Shown: in pieces, positions 35,064 to 46,428 of the stretch | How the letters are laid out: each line of letters begins with the position of its first letter | Numbering within the stretch: the stretch's first letter is position 1 | From: Cyprinodon diabolis | Taxonomy: Eukaryota > Chordata > Actinopteri > Cyprinodontiformes > Cyprinodontidae | DNA: 64,000 bases | Direction: 5' to 3' | Assembly (NCBI GenBank): GCA_030533445.1 | Contig: CM060065.1 | Coordinates: 3,267,841 to 3,331,840 of the forward strand | The notes under the pieces: generated by a model | Seen by the model: the letters and a program-made list of their open reading frames with translations, nothing else | What the model was told of the DNA's origin: nothing | Databases searched by the model: none | Translations under genes and position numbers: made by a program

Positions 35064-37667
35064 TTATTTTCTAGGGACTATGCATTTGCAAATGTTTGTC
35101 AATGCTGCACAAACAATTACAATGTCATCTAACAGGTCCACCTGTGATAAAGGAATAACAGTAGTAAGAATTTGGAAAGTTTTCCATCTCCCTATTATTC
35201 TTTCAATGTGTATTCTAACATTGGACAAACGCCTCGATGTTTCCACCTCTTGAGCAGACAACTGCTTTTTACCTTTGGTAAAGTGAGGGATCCTCAGGGT
35301 AGCACCACGCAAGGCAAGCTCATCTCTAATGGTAAAACCACGATCTGCTAGTATCTCATCATTTACTTGTAGAAGGTCATAAAATCCAGACTCGGCTGTA
35401 AGTTGTTTATCAGAAACACGCCCACCCCAACCTGCAGACAGAAATGTAATTGCTCCTGCAGGTGACATGCCAACCAAATACTTAACCGTGTTATGGCTCT
35501 TATAATTTGAATATGTTTGGGCTCTGGCTGTTAAATTTGTTGGTCTATTAATAAAAATTTCTGTGCAGTCAATAATGCACCTGCAACGCTGGTATTTAGG
35601 TTTGAAACATTTTGGCATATTCTTTAATATAGCATGCTTACTTGGCCACTTGATCAAAGGTTTCAAAATCTGAGACATAATAGGCAGCCAACTTCTTAAG
35701 ATTTTAGAGATGTCACATTCGTTAACATTAAATCGGAATGCAATATCCTTGTTGGTGAGTCCTAATCTGAGTTTCATGAGTACAGCCAAAAGATGATCCT
35801 CTAGGGTCAGAGAGCCACGGATGACCTCAACACTGTCCTTAACCGTCTGCAGGACCCAATTAAAGAGGGCACTGGTTAGACCTGTGAAAAACAGCACCTG
35901 TGCTGCTTTACACTTCAGTGACGCAAAAGAGAACTGTGCAGTCCCGAGCATTTCTTTTAATTGTTCATTCTCTGTTTTCAGTTTGTTGATGTCCTCACGC
36001 AGGTTATCACACTCTGTATGAAGTTGGCTGTACTTCAGCTGGAGGTCATCATGGACAGTCTTTGGGACCATACCTTCTGAAAAATAAATACAAATTTTAC
36101 ATTCTTATCTTTACAAAAAACAAATGGTTACATTCTGGATGATCAGTCACACTGTGGGCAAATACCTGTTCGCAACAAATATAAACATTACTAACTGATT
36201 AATCCCACTAGTACGGAAGAGGATTAGGGCCACTGGAAAAAAAAAAAAAGTTCAATGTTTTTTTATTTTATTATTTCAGTATAGTATGGTAAAAAAGTCA
36301 GAATTCTGAGAATAAAGTCAGAATTCTGTGATTAAAGTCAGAATTCTGAGAAAAAAGTCAGAATTCTGAGAAAAAAGTCAGAATTCGGACTTTAATCTCA
36401 AAATTCTGACTTTGTTCCCATGTTAAAGTGAAATCAAATTTACAAATCAGTTTACTTTTTTTTTTTCAGTGGCCCTAAACCTCTTCCATACACTAGTGAC
36501 TATTCTATTCTGCAATAATTAATATGTTAACATTTAGGAACACACAGATCTACGTCCCTTTATAAAAATCCAAATGAGTTTGCAGGCCGTCTTGGTCAGG
36601 TTAGTAATAAGGTTTCATACCATTATATAGATCAGCAGCAGCCTCTATTCCACACTCAGTTGGAGAGATGGAAGAGGGTGTACACTGATGTCCATCTTCT
36701 GGACACCTGCTGGGGGTTGCATCCCTTCTTCTTTTTCTCTGATATCTGAAACACACAGGGGAGAACAATGATTTAGTGCAAAAAAAAAAAAAAAAACAGT
36801 TCCACAGGTGTTATCTCCTGAATTCAAGTCCATAAAAATCACATGCTCGGTCATCCCAACTCTCCATATCAGATGTCTAATAAAAACTACATGCTCTGAC
36901 CTTTAACCTGGGTAACCTATATAGCTACAATATATCAATATTTTTTCTATGCACTTCCAGTCATACTATGTGGAGTCATGCTTGTAATCAGACAACAATC
37001 AAGCACACAGATGTGATACTTACCGCTCCAGTTTTGTAACACCGTCTTTGCCGGGCTGGATTGAGTATGGAAAGATAGACGGGACAAAGTCTGGGCTGTC
37101 GATGTCGTCTGATGCCTCTCCTGTACAAATAATGTATTGACGCAATCATCATCAACCTTTATTTAAGACACTAGTCAATCAATTGAAAAGACAGCACACA
37201 CAGAGAAGTTTAGACCAGACAACGTGATGATGTTAATGATAAAACTTATGGCTGACCCGATGAGTTGCAACTTGATAAGACTGAATCAAGGTACATTAGC
37301 TTGTATGCTAGTTATGCTCCAATGTGTTTTGTACGATTGATTAATCCCGTTTATATATGTAATACTTAATAATTGTATGTAAAACCATTGTTTGTAAAAC
37401 CAGCGATGCCGTTTAGCTTTTTTATAGATAAGACTTACCTGATATAAAGTGATCGCTGCAGATTGATGCATTTTTAATCATCTGCTCGTTCCAATCGCTT
37501 CTTCTGATGGCTTGCAACCAAAGACGTCTCTTGTTTGCCTTGAAAGGGGTGCGAGTTGATGGGATTCGGTAAAACTTGCGCGTTTTATTGTTTTTATCAA
37601 AACGGTTCGTGCAACCGACAGCACAACAAGACATGTTAGCGGCTCTTTCTGCAGGCGACATGCGCAT
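35064..37667 (-). CDS. THAP-DDE transposase of the ISL2EU-like element, intact over four exons
   Basis: Exons on the minus strand are 37667-37439, 37120-37024, 36745-36621 and 36076-35064. All introns are GT-AG, and phases 1, 2 and 1 match exactly, giving 1464 bases or 487 residues without a stop. A second start at 37634 would remove 11 residues. Residues 12-77 form a THAP zinc finger (C14/C15, C19, C70, H73). Next come a low-complexity linker with R-K-R-R-R, a leucine/glutamate coiled coil at about 160-195, and a DDE_4-type core. Catalytic residues are D320 in 'CIIDCTE', D395 in 'ILADRGF' and E442 in 'RIHIERIIGRW'. The protein should bind the element's ends and cut them in the nucleus. All key residues are present, so it may be functional. 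It may be expressed only if the promoter, which I cannot judge, is active. Confidence 0.88.
36212..36489. mobile_element. MITE inside intron 3 of the transposase
   Basis: Inverted ends TACGGAAGAGGATTAGGGCC (36212) and, complementing it, 'ggccctaaacctcttccata' (ending 36489) carry a poly-A/poly-T stretch next to them. The flank CACTAG at 36206-36211 recurs at 36490-36495, a 6-bp duplication. The middle contains a 19-20-bp tandem repeat. It lies in an intron, so the transposase reading frame is spared. Confidence 0.85.
36294..36412. repeat. 19-20-bp minisatellite (gtcagaattctgagaaaaaa)
   Basis: Five to six imperfect units built around 'gtcagaattctgag' plus A-rich spacers. Then comes an inverted unit ('aaaattctgactttg'), which makes the array partly palindromic. 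It lies within the MITE. Confidence 0.9.
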
Positions 37668-40205
37668 TGGTGCCGGAAGTGACGTAGAGTGACGTTGCCT
37701 GATAATCCCTCTATAGATTTGGATAAACGGCCCTTGTTACAGTCTTTTGAAGATTTTAACACACAACACAGATCTGACAATAGAGACTTTAACAAGGTCC
37801 ATCTCTGCTCCAACAAGGTGGTGGTCTATTTTAAGAGGCTGTGCATAGTTTTGTACAAGAGATTCAATTCCACATTTGTTGCATCTTAACACTGCTGCAC
37901 AGGCATGTGCAAGTTCAACAGCTTCTCCCTTGAATCGTCTGTCCAGTTTGCAAATTATGGTATCCAGCACTGGGAAATACAGGTGCTGTTGGAATCCAGG
38001 GGTCTCACTCTGGGACAATTGTACAGTATTTACATCATTTTTTCTCTGTGGCCCAAAGTTGTTGTTATAAGGAAATTATCAAGGGAGGTGGGGGGTTATG
38101 TGGCCCGTTTTCTTTTCAGTGCAAGTGGTCCAGGACCAGCAGGTGTCTGACTCTGTTCACATCCTCGGGTACGGAGATGTTTTTGTCTCGGAGGAACTGT
38201 TTCACTGATCCCCATACATCCTTCCATTTGTTAGTCGTCTCTGTGACACAAAGTGCGCTTTCAGGTTGTCGGTGAGCACAGCCGCTTCGGAAAGTGTGAG
38301 ACTGGAGGACTGAAGGGCTTTGTGTGTGACATGAATCACACGCAGTATGTCTTCAAGTACAATGAGACATGTAATAAATGACAACCTGCCCATATGCTCA
38401 CATAGGCCAGTGGCCTCCACTGACCATTTTTCTCCCTCATCACTCATTTGTCTCAGGCACTGTGTAATCGCAGAGTAGTGTGTTTTAACGGCATACAGAG
38501 CACGCCACTTGCATGCCCAGCGCGTCTCGCTGGACTGTGCAATTTCGGTTGGCTTCATATACAGCTATTTCTGGTCTTTAATAAAGCGATGGTATTTTGC
38601 CGGCTCTGCAATTACTGAGTACAATTTGTTGATAACATTCAGGAATGTTTTAACACTATGGTTCACCGTGCAGCAGTCCACAAGCACGAGATTCAGTTTG
38701 TGAGCCAAGCAGTGTATGTACGCTGTGTATGGATGGATCTCTTTAATGCACTGCTGCACTCCAGACGCTCGGCCAGACATTACAGAGCTACCATCGTAGC
38801 TCTGCGCAACAATTGGAAATTTTTCAGTCCGCACATCTCCAATCCACTTTTTATGGCATCCACGATCCCCGCTGCATTTCGAGATGAGGAGCAATCAATA
38901 AAAAACAAAAAAATGCTCCTTGATTTGAAGCTGCTCTGTATATCTTAAACAGACTGACAGCTGCTCAGTTTTGCATGACCTGGCCTCATCTGCGATAACA
39001 GCAAAAAACCCTGCGTGTCTGCAATTTCCGCATGAACCAAATTTGCGCATATCTCAATTATTTGGTTCTGAAAATCTGGACTTGTAGCATTGAAATAATT
39101 AGACTGCATACTTTGAAAGTCAGAATCATGTTTCGAGAAAAAATTGCAAACCTCAACATAATTCCCCCGAGAATCTGAATCGATAGCCTCCCTGTGTCCA
39201 CGGAAAGGCAATCCAAATGCAGACAGCAATCTCACTATATCCACGACTTTACAAAGATAAGATCCGTTCTTCTCAACTTGTTGTGGCTCTCCGACAATCT
39301 GTCAGCTATCAATCCTCCAGATGTGCTCTGTTTGAAGTTGTCCCATTTAACCATACAGTTCTGATGGGCCAGAGAATTTGCATGTTTTTCCAGTTTGATG
39401 CTTAGTTTTTTCCAGTCACTTATGCCCTTTTGGAATGATTCCTCCATGCTGCTGTCAGGCTGGAAGTGGCGGCAGGCGAAACAGAAGACAGCATCCTTTA
39501 AAACCGAGTATTCAAGCCAACAGTACTTGTAGTAGTACGTGGAAAAGCTTTGTTTAGTTTTTCCAAACAATTTTGAAGGAAAATCTGTCTCCCCCCCTGC
39601 CCCCCCAAAAAAAACTCTGCCCATGGTGCCAACTATTAAAATGCACAATATTTTAAAAACCTTGCGTTCCTATTGTTCTTAATGTGCAAACCAAGTGCAG
39701 TGCCAAATAAGGTGTCCTAGTGCTAACCGAACTGGTTTTTGATAAAGTGCAAAGGCCCCTTTAAACTGCTACAAGCTTTTTACATAAAAAGCTACTTTCA
39801 TAAAAATAGTCCCAGTATTGAAACTTCTTCATTAAATTTCCTCCCCCTTAAGCCAGAACCTCAGTCGTGTATCTTGGATAGACAGTCAGCAACCACATTG
39901 GACTTTCCAGGTTTCTACTGAACTTCGAAATCAAAAGGCTGCATAGACTGGTACCATCCAGCAATCCTTCATGCATCGTAACCACTGAAGGGCACAATGG
40001 TCAGTCTCTAGAGTAAAGTTGCGGCCCAGAACTTAATACCTGAGGCTTTCGTTGCCCCACTTTATGGCCAAGCATTCTTTCTCTACTGTTCAGTATCTTG
40101 TCTCCCTGCCAAGCAGCTCCAACTCAAAAACACCACTTCTTTCACCATCCACCTCTTGTTGAAGGACCACTCCTGAAATATCCGTTTGCAAGATGAATGG
40201 CTTAT

Positions 40206-41151
40206 TCAAGTCTGGGCTGTGCAGAACTGGGTCAGAACACACTGCCGCCATGAGATCCTTGAATGCTCAATCACACTCTTCTGTACCAGCCAACCAAACC
40301 CAGAAATCCTCTCACCTTCTTCTTTGTGGTTGGAACAGGGAAGGACTGGATTGCCTCCATTTTTCACACTTGAGGTTTTATCTCTCCAAAGCCATTGACA
40401 AAACCAAAATACTCCACTTCTCTCCTTTCTGATGCGCTGTAGCACCTCCTGCAGGTGAATCACATGCTCCTCCCAGGACTGGCTATACACCACCACATCG
40501 TCCTGATATGTTGCAGAAAATGCTGACACAGTATATGATCAATTAAATGTTGGAATGTTGTGGGTGCACCTGAAGCCCAAAAGGCAAAACTAAATTGTTA
40601 TATACCAAAAGGAGTTTTGAAGGCGGTCAGCTCTCGTGCCTCTGGTGCCAAAGCCACTTGCCAGTATCCTTTGCACAGATCCAGCATTAACCGACTTTGT
40701 CTAATAGGTGATCAACCCTGGGCATTGGGTATGGATCAAAGTTGGACACGGCATTCACATACCTGGAATCAATGCAAAATCTGAGGGAACCATCTTTCTT
40801 TGGTACCAGCACAATTGGGCTGCACCACTCACTATAGGACTATTCAATCATTCCAAAATCCAACATCAGCCTTATTTCTTTTCTCAGCACAGGCACCAAC
40901 CGCTCTGGTATACTATGGCTTTTTTGCTGGCTAGGTGCGTCATCTTTCATCAGGATCTTATGTTGAACCAGTGATTTGAATCCTGGAGTTTCCTTTAAAA
41001 GATGAGGATCCAAAATATGACTTATGTTGCTCTGCTCAACAGGGGACACATGAGAAAGGTCAATTGAAGAATCCTCTGATGTGCTGGTTGGGAAGAATTT
41101 TTCAGTCACTTCTTCATCCTCAACTGCACGCACAAATAACTCCTGATGCAC
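40206..41151 (-). pseudogene. Gypsy reverse transcriptase fragments
   Basis: The upstream frame (40840-41151) has 'LLKETPGFKSLVQHKI' and 'SIPERLVPVLRKEIRLML', the beginning of a Gypsy RT. The downstream frame (40206-40529) has 'YQDDVVVYSQSWEEHVIHLQ', the catalytic box with Q in place of the usual variable residue, followed by the conserved W-E-E-H. The frames are out of register and the middle RT blocks at 40530-40839 are interrupted by stops. RNase H-like sequence follows (about 39850-40200). Confidence 0.8.
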
Positions 41152-41322
41152 ACGCTAATGTTGACTGTGAAACTCCTTCAACAGGTTGACATGATATGTC
41201 TGATATTTCTTAGCCCTTTCTGGTATGTGCAGTTCATAAAGCAGTTCACTTACTTGTTTAGTGATCTCATATATCCATGCCATTTTGTCAGCAGCTTGTT
41301 CTTACTAGTAGGAAGCAGTAAC

Positions 41323-42069
41323 CAGTGTTGTGCCTGATCGCGTTAATTGAACGAAAGTTCATGAACTCGTTCATATTTTGGGCGAACGTGAACTGAACGT
41401 ACTGCATTACTGCCTGATGAACGTTATTGTGAACTCGCTCATTCTGGTGTCTGTGAACGACACGCTCTCTCAGTTCAACTTCGTTCAATAGGTTGCCAAA
41501 TTTCTCTAGAGCCCTCCAGGCGAAACTCCGGCTAAATCACACTGTAAACAAGCCTTAATATGTAGCGGGAAAAACACCCAATCTGGCAACACCAGCTACC
41601 AGTGTCATAGCCTCTTGTTTTTCTTTTAATAATTCCTCATAAAAAAGACCATTCAAGCAGCACATGTTTCCTGATGTTTTTGAGAATATCCTGTAAGCTG
41701 CAGCTGCTACTAGTGTGAAGTGAATGGACAGCAACAAAGCATTAAAGCAACAATGGGGACATGCTGTCCCCTCAATGCTAATGTAAACCCTGGTTGGATA
41801 AGGATTCAAAACTGAATATGAAGATGAAATCTGACGCACAGTTTCAGTGTTACAACTGATAAAATAATTGCTGTCTGTGGTTCTACAGTAGGCTATGGTG
41901 TAATTGAGCAATATATGAAAAAAAAGAACTATGAACTAGTTCATTTTTTGGAACTGTGAACTTAGTTCAAAATTTTGAATTATGAACTATGAACTGAACT
42001 AGTTCATTTTAAAATGTGTGAACTGAACTTTGAACTAGTTCACGTAGAAAGAGAACTTTCCCAACACTG
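41323..42069. mobile_element. hAT MITE (747 bp) with 8-bp TSD inside the Gypsy element
   Basis: Inverted ends CAGTGTTG (41323) and CCAACACTG (ending 42069) are followed by sub-terminal arrays of 'gaactagttca'/'gaacgaa' words. The exact 8-bp flank GCAGTAAC occurs at 41315-41322 and 42070-42077. The repeated motifs could bind a transposase. No coding sequence is present. Confidence 0.92.
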
Positions 42070-42681
42070 GCAGTAACCATACTTTCTATGCTGGAAGGAA
42101 GACCCTGTCTCTGGCCTTCTGATCATACAATATCTAGAAGCTGAAGTTGTTGAAATTGGTGCTGCATGCTTTTCCACCTCAGCTCCTGGCGAGAGAAATC
42201 TTTCTCTATCTTCTGGTCTCTATCTCCTTGAGACTACCAAAAGAGATTTAACAAACCTGCCAGTTGCTGCAGACTGTCCACGGGCTTTGCCACTGCCATA
42301 GCCTCTAAATCATTTTAAGCTCCAGCTCCTTCAGGCTCTTCCTCTTGGTTTGCTTTTTTTCCCACCTCTAGTTATCTTCACAATGTAGCATGGAGATCCC
42401 ACTTCTGACAGCAACTGTAAGCAGGCAACCTCTCTGCTGGATTGCCAGTGAGAAAGTTAAATTGTCAGGCAAAGTGAAGTGGAAGAATCAGCAGGTTTAT
42501 TCAGCTTCACAGCATTCAGCTTCCATCAAACACACAATCTCTGTCTTAAATACACACTGCTGATGGACTAAGCAATTTACATGAAATTTAACTCATCCTC
42601 ACTTCCATCTTAAAACACACATTTAAATCAAATATCTACACACACATTTAAGGTTATGTTTTATGAACATTTTCTAATTTA

Positions 42682-45084
42682 GCAGCAATGATTTTATGGG
42701 ATTCTTTATAAATAAGATTGATCTTATTAAAAATAAGATCATAAGCACTCCTCTATCCGCGATTGTACTTGAGGTAGTCATGGAATCTGAACCGGGTTTA
42801 GACTGCTTTGATCCAGTTGAACTTTCTGAATTAGCAAAATTATTGTCTTCATCTAAGCCTTCAACTTGTATGTTAGATCCAGTTCCAACCAGGTTATTTA
42901 AGGAGGTATTCCCTTTGATCTCCTCCATTTGAGATGTGATTAATCTATCTCTGTTACAGGGGTATGTACCTAAAGCTTTTAAGGTTGCTGTAATTAAACC
43001 TCTGCTTAAGAAACCGTCTCTTGACCCAGATGACTTGGTCAATTATAGAACTATATCCAATCTTCCTTTCTTATCCAAAATTCTTGAGAAAGTAGTTGCC
43101 AAACAAGTTTGCGACCACTTACACCATAATGAACTTTTTGAAGTTTCAGTCTGGCTTTAGAGCTCATCATAGCACTGAAACAGCTCTGGTGAAAGTCACT
43201 AATGATATTCTCATGGCCTCAGATAATGGACTTGTATCTGTGCTCGTCCTGTTGGATCTTAGTGCAGCATTTGATACAGTTGACCATAATATTCTTTTAG
43301 AAAGACTTGAATATTTTGTTGGAATTAAAGGAACAGCACTAGACTGGTTTAAATCTTATCTATCTGATCAAATTCAGTTTGTTTATGTTAATTATAGATC
43401 TTCAACACGCTCAAAGGTTACCTGTGGAGTACCACAGGGATCATTGCTAGGACCAATTCTCTTTACTTTATACATGCTCCCAATTGGTAGAGTTATTAGA
43501 CAGCATGGGATTGATTTCCACTGTTACGCTGATGATACCCAGCTATATCTGTCTATAATCCAGATGAAGCTAACCCATTACATAAATTACAGGCATGTCT
43601 TGAAGACATAAAAACCTGGATGACTCTTAACTTTCTGCTTCTGAATGCAGACAAAACAGAAGTTATAGTCTTTGGACCAGAGTCTCTGAAAAAGAAGCTG
43701 ATTAGCCAGTCACTTCATTTGGATGGGATTAAACTGATTTCAGATAATAAAGTAAAAAATCTTGGTGTTGTTTTTGATCAGGACCTGTCATTTAAATCCC
43801 AGATCAAAGAGGTTTCTAGAATTTCCTTCTTTCATCTGAGGAACATTGCAAAAATTAGAAATCTCCTGTCCAGGGGTGATGCTGAGAAACTAGTCCATGC
43901 ATTTGTTACTTCAAGGCTGGACTATTGTAATTCTTTACTATCAGGAAGTCCACAAACTGTAGTTAAAAGCCTTCAGCTGATCCAAAATGCTGCAGCGAGA
44001 GTTCTGATGAAAATGAAAAAGAGAGATCATATCTCTCCTATCCTGGCTTCTCTTCATTGGCTTCCTGTTAAATCCAGAATCGAATTTAAAATCCTCCTTC
44101 TCACATATAAAGCCTTAAATGGCCAAGCTCCATCTTATATCAGAGATCTGATTGTTCCTTATGTTCCTAACAGAGCACTTCGTTCTCAATCTGCAGGTTT
44201 ACTAGTGGTTCCTAGAATTTCTAAAAGTAGAATGGGAGGCAGATCTTTTAGTTATCAGGCTCCTCTCCTGTGGAACCAACTACCAGTTTTAGTCTGTGAG
44301 GCAGACACCCTGTCTACTTTTAAGGCTAGGCTTAAAACTTTCCTTTTTGATAAAGCTTCTAGTTAGAGTGGCTCAGGTTATCCTGAGCTATCTCTATAGT
44401 TCTGCTGCTATAGGCTTAGACTGCTGGAGGACATAGGGACCCCTTTTTCATCATTCTGCTTCATTCTATCTCTATTCTCCCACTCTGCAGAATCTGTTTG
44501 TTCAATCTCTAACCTTCTGCTCTCTCTGCTTTTCCTCAGAGTAGCTTTGCCTCGTCTGTTCCTGTTTGGCTGTGACGTCATCCAGGAAAGAAACATCAGC
44601 TGTGCTGCTTCCATCAACACCCTTGTTTGTAGATGTTGGAGATTGGCCTGTTTTCCACTGTGGTCCTGTTTCTCTGGCCGTGACTGGGTGGATGAGCTCT
44701 CTTCATCCTCTGGCATGGGAGCTGCCTTGGAGCTCGTCTGCCTGGCTGTGTGTTTCCTGGACGGGGCCGCCTTTTACAGCTGCTTTTTGTATCTCTGCTT
44801 CTGTCTCCTTGAACCCCAGTCGGCCTCGGCAGATGGCCGCTCACACTGAGCCTGGTTCTGCTGCAGGTTTCTTCCTGTTAAAAGGGAGTTTTTCCTCTCC
44901 ACTGTCGCTACAAGCATGCTTAGTGTGAGGGATTGCTGAAGAGTCAATGAGTCGATGCAATCAGCTGGTTTTCCTTAGATAGAAAACTTTGTATCAATTT
45001 GACTGTATGATCTGGTTGAACTGTAAAGTGCCTTGAGATGACATGTGTTGTGAATTTGGCGCTATATAAATAAACTGAATTGAA
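42682..45084 (+). mobile_element. L2-type LINE, 5'-truncated (2403 bp)
   Basis: It is flanked by AATTTA at 42676-42681 and 45085-45090, a short target duplication. It contains most of an L2 RT and the C-terminal region, and a 3' UTR of ~0.7 kb. It ends in 'gaatttggcgctatataaat' with the tail 'aaactgaattgaaa'. The 3' end is nearly identical to the fragment at 21699-22005. It was inserted into the Gypsy LTR. Confidence 0.92.
42936..44366 (+). pseudogene. L2 reverse transcriptase, frames shifted at two places
   Basis: The three frames 42936-43160, 43096-43611 and 43620-44366 are consecutive parts of one protein. The RT blocks are 'VIKPLLKKPSLDPDDLVNYR', '[16 protein letters not shown]', '[16 protein letters not shown]', '[20 protein letters not shown]' and '[10 protein letters not shown]' (catalytic ADD at about 43528). 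The last frame carries the L2 C-terminal motif 'LHWLPVKSRIEFKILLLTYK'. Shifts occur near 43140 and 43600. There are few other lesions, so this copy is moderately young. The N-terminal endonuclease is missing by truncation. Confidence 0.88.
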
Positions 45085-45262
45085 AATTTATTTCATCTTA
45101 CAACCAAACACCATAGAAATCCACAAACTATGTGCACAACTTCCTAGATTTTCCATGGTCTCTCCCAGAACCTAAAAATGGTGTCTGGACCCTCTTGGGA
45201 AGAATCTGTCCAAACACCCTGGAGAGAAAACAGAAAACACAGGTAAGTCACTTTCTTAGCAC

Positions 45263-45862
45263 TGTTAAAATGAGAAGGATTTGTCCCCTTGGAAGGAAGG
45301 CTGTAGCGCCCCAGGGGCCTCCTCACCGGTTCTTTTCCTGGGAGCAAGTTATTTACTACTCTTAACTCCAACTGGGTAAAACCATATAAAAAGGACTATA
45401 AAACAGGAGTAAAAAATGACAGAGTTTATTCCAGATCAGGTCGTTACAGGACAGAGAAAAATGCTTAGAGCTTGCACAGCTGTGGTCTCAAAAATCACGT
45501 CTGCAAGCGTTCGGCAAAGTTTGAGCCCCGAATAACGTCCTCTCCTGCTTCTTATAGCTCATGGGTCTATGTGTTGCATCATGTTGATGTTGAGCTGTCC
45601 GTATCAAAAACTGACACGCCATCCATGTCTTGAACTTCATGCAGCTTGCTTCTATACTTCAGGGTTGCAGATAGCTATCCTCTATCAGACCGGCTCCAAG
45701 ATGTGCCCATATCCTGTGTACTCTTAAAGACACGAAGGCTGTCTTGATTAGATGACCTCCGTACACACCGTGACATCCACAATGTGAAGGAAGGCCTTCT
45801 GCTCTGTCTAATCTGACTAACAAAGTAACAATGCACATGATGTATAAAGAATAAACCTAACA
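45263..45862. mobile_element. Solo LTR (600 bp) with 4-bp TSD
   Basis: The segment starts TGTTA and ends TAACA, perfect inverted LTR ends. The flanking GCAC occurs at 45259-45262 and 45863-45866. A TATA-like 'ccatataaaaagg' lies at about 45382. The host LTR sequence is continuous without it. No internal region is present, so this is what remains after recombination between two LTRs. The family and strand are not known to me. Confidence 0.8.
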
Positions 45863-45926
45863 GCACCACAACACTTCTTTTGCAGTCACATCCAACAGAC
45901 TTTACACTAACTTTTGCTTAGTTTGT

Positions 45927-46428
45927 TTGTCTTTCATGGGTTGTGTACTAATGAACTATTATGATGTATAATGTGTGATTCATCGTTTATTAACTCTTCC
46001 TAAAGATAGTTTCAGATAAAGGTCATGCAACGACGTGTTGTGAAAGAGGCATGGACATCCTCTATCACATGTTGGGTTGTAAAAGAGGCCTGAGCATCCT
46101 CTATCACATGTTTCTTCTAAACATGTGTTCTTGGAACAATTCAATTTTCAAACAACCACATGCTTTGTTTTAACATATGCGCTGAGGTTTAAAGTAAGAT
46201 CATTTTGTTTCCCTTTCCTTTAGTAAAACCTCAGCTGATGTAATTAGGGACATCCCCTGGCTTCAATAAATAGCAAGGAGAAAGTTGAAGACCTGCAGAC
46301 TGGGGTGGAGTTCTGTACTGTGCGGTCCCTTCCTACTCTCCTCGTGAGTAAAACTAAATTAATTGTCTCTGTGCCTTCTTTCTTTCCCTGTATGTATGTA
46401 TGATGTTTTAGGTGCTTAGACCTGAGAA
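45927..46428. mobile_element. Unassigned insertion of ~500 bp in the Gypsy LTR
   Basis: The other LTR lacks this stretch. It has an AATAAA at about 46266, followed ~60 bases later by 'ctcctcgtgagtaaa', which resembles the R-U5 part of an endogenous retrovirus-type LTR. A ~43-base segment ('gaaagaggcatggacatcct') is present twice in tandem near 46040-46110. Ends and target duplication were not resolved. Confidence 0.45.

Larger units (their letters stand above)
32256..37711. mobile_element. ISL2EU-like two-gene DNA transposon (5456 bp)
   Basis: The short inverted ends are GAGGGATTAT at 32256 and its complement ATAATCCCTC ending at 37711. Both are flanked by TATA (32252-32255 and 37712-37715). 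Without the element and one TATA, the hAT transposase frame reads Y-P-N-L-Y-K-L-L-Q across the junction, so the ends are exact. Inside are two convergent spliced genes: a SWIM-YqaJ-PHD protein on the plus strand and a THAP-DDE transposase on the minus strand. To my knowledge a THAP transposase paired with a YqaJ nuclease marks the ISL2EU superfamily. The TSD length (4 bp, or 2 bp TA) cannot be settled from one copy. Confidence 0.88.
31891..39625 (-). mobile_element. hAT transposon with 8-bp TSD, split by an ISL2EU-like element
   Basis: The exact duplication GTGCCAAC flanks it at 31883-31890 and 39626-39633. The termini are CATAGGCGGAGTTT on the left and, inverted, CATGGGCAGAGTTT on the right. 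Both features fit the hAT superfamily. Without the nested element it is about 2.28 kb. The transposase on the minus strand is broken. Confidence 0.92.
32005..39648 (-). pseudogene. hAT transposase (ZMYM1/DUF4371-like), broken and split
   Basis: Pieces in order on the minus strand are a TTF-type zinc-finger region (39235-39648, with 'FCFACRHF' and 'HANSLAHQNC'), the RNase H-like core (38945-39244 and 38565-38894, including 'VAQSYDGSSVMSGRASGVQ' and 'HCLAHKLNLVLVDC'), a helical region (38202-38558) and 37737-38018. The C-terminal hATC dimerisation domain is at 32005-32307 ('LLQLALTLPVGSAT', 'RSFSAMRRI'). Damage includes a stop just before 38558, a frameshift near 38205 and others. The first codons of the 39235-39648 frame lie outside the element. 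The hATC part is separated by 5.4 kb of nested transposon. Confidence 0.85.
31332..39814 (-). repeat. 3' LTR of the degenerate Gypsy element, split by a hAT insertion
   Basis: The LTR consists of 31332-31890 and 39634-39814 (about 740 bases), with the hAT element between. It aligns in order with the other LTR from 'gtaagcaggcagcctc' through 'catggtctctcccagaacct' to 'aacagtaacccttgcttgct' and then 'ataaaaatagtccca'. A purine-rich tract (complement of 39830-39850, 'aagggggaggaaattt') lies just inside and is a fitting polypurine tract. Confidence 0.85.

Noticed and set aside
32256..37711. Interpretation of the SWIM-YqaJ gene and the THAP gene as host genes
   Set aside because: Both lie inside one element bounded by inverted ends and a TATA duplication, within a hAT transposase. 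The set fits a two-gene transposon.
37737..39648. Interpretation of the minus-strand frames as a ZMYM1-like host gene
   Set aside because: The region is bounded by hAT ends with an 8-bp duplication and has several stops and frameshifts.
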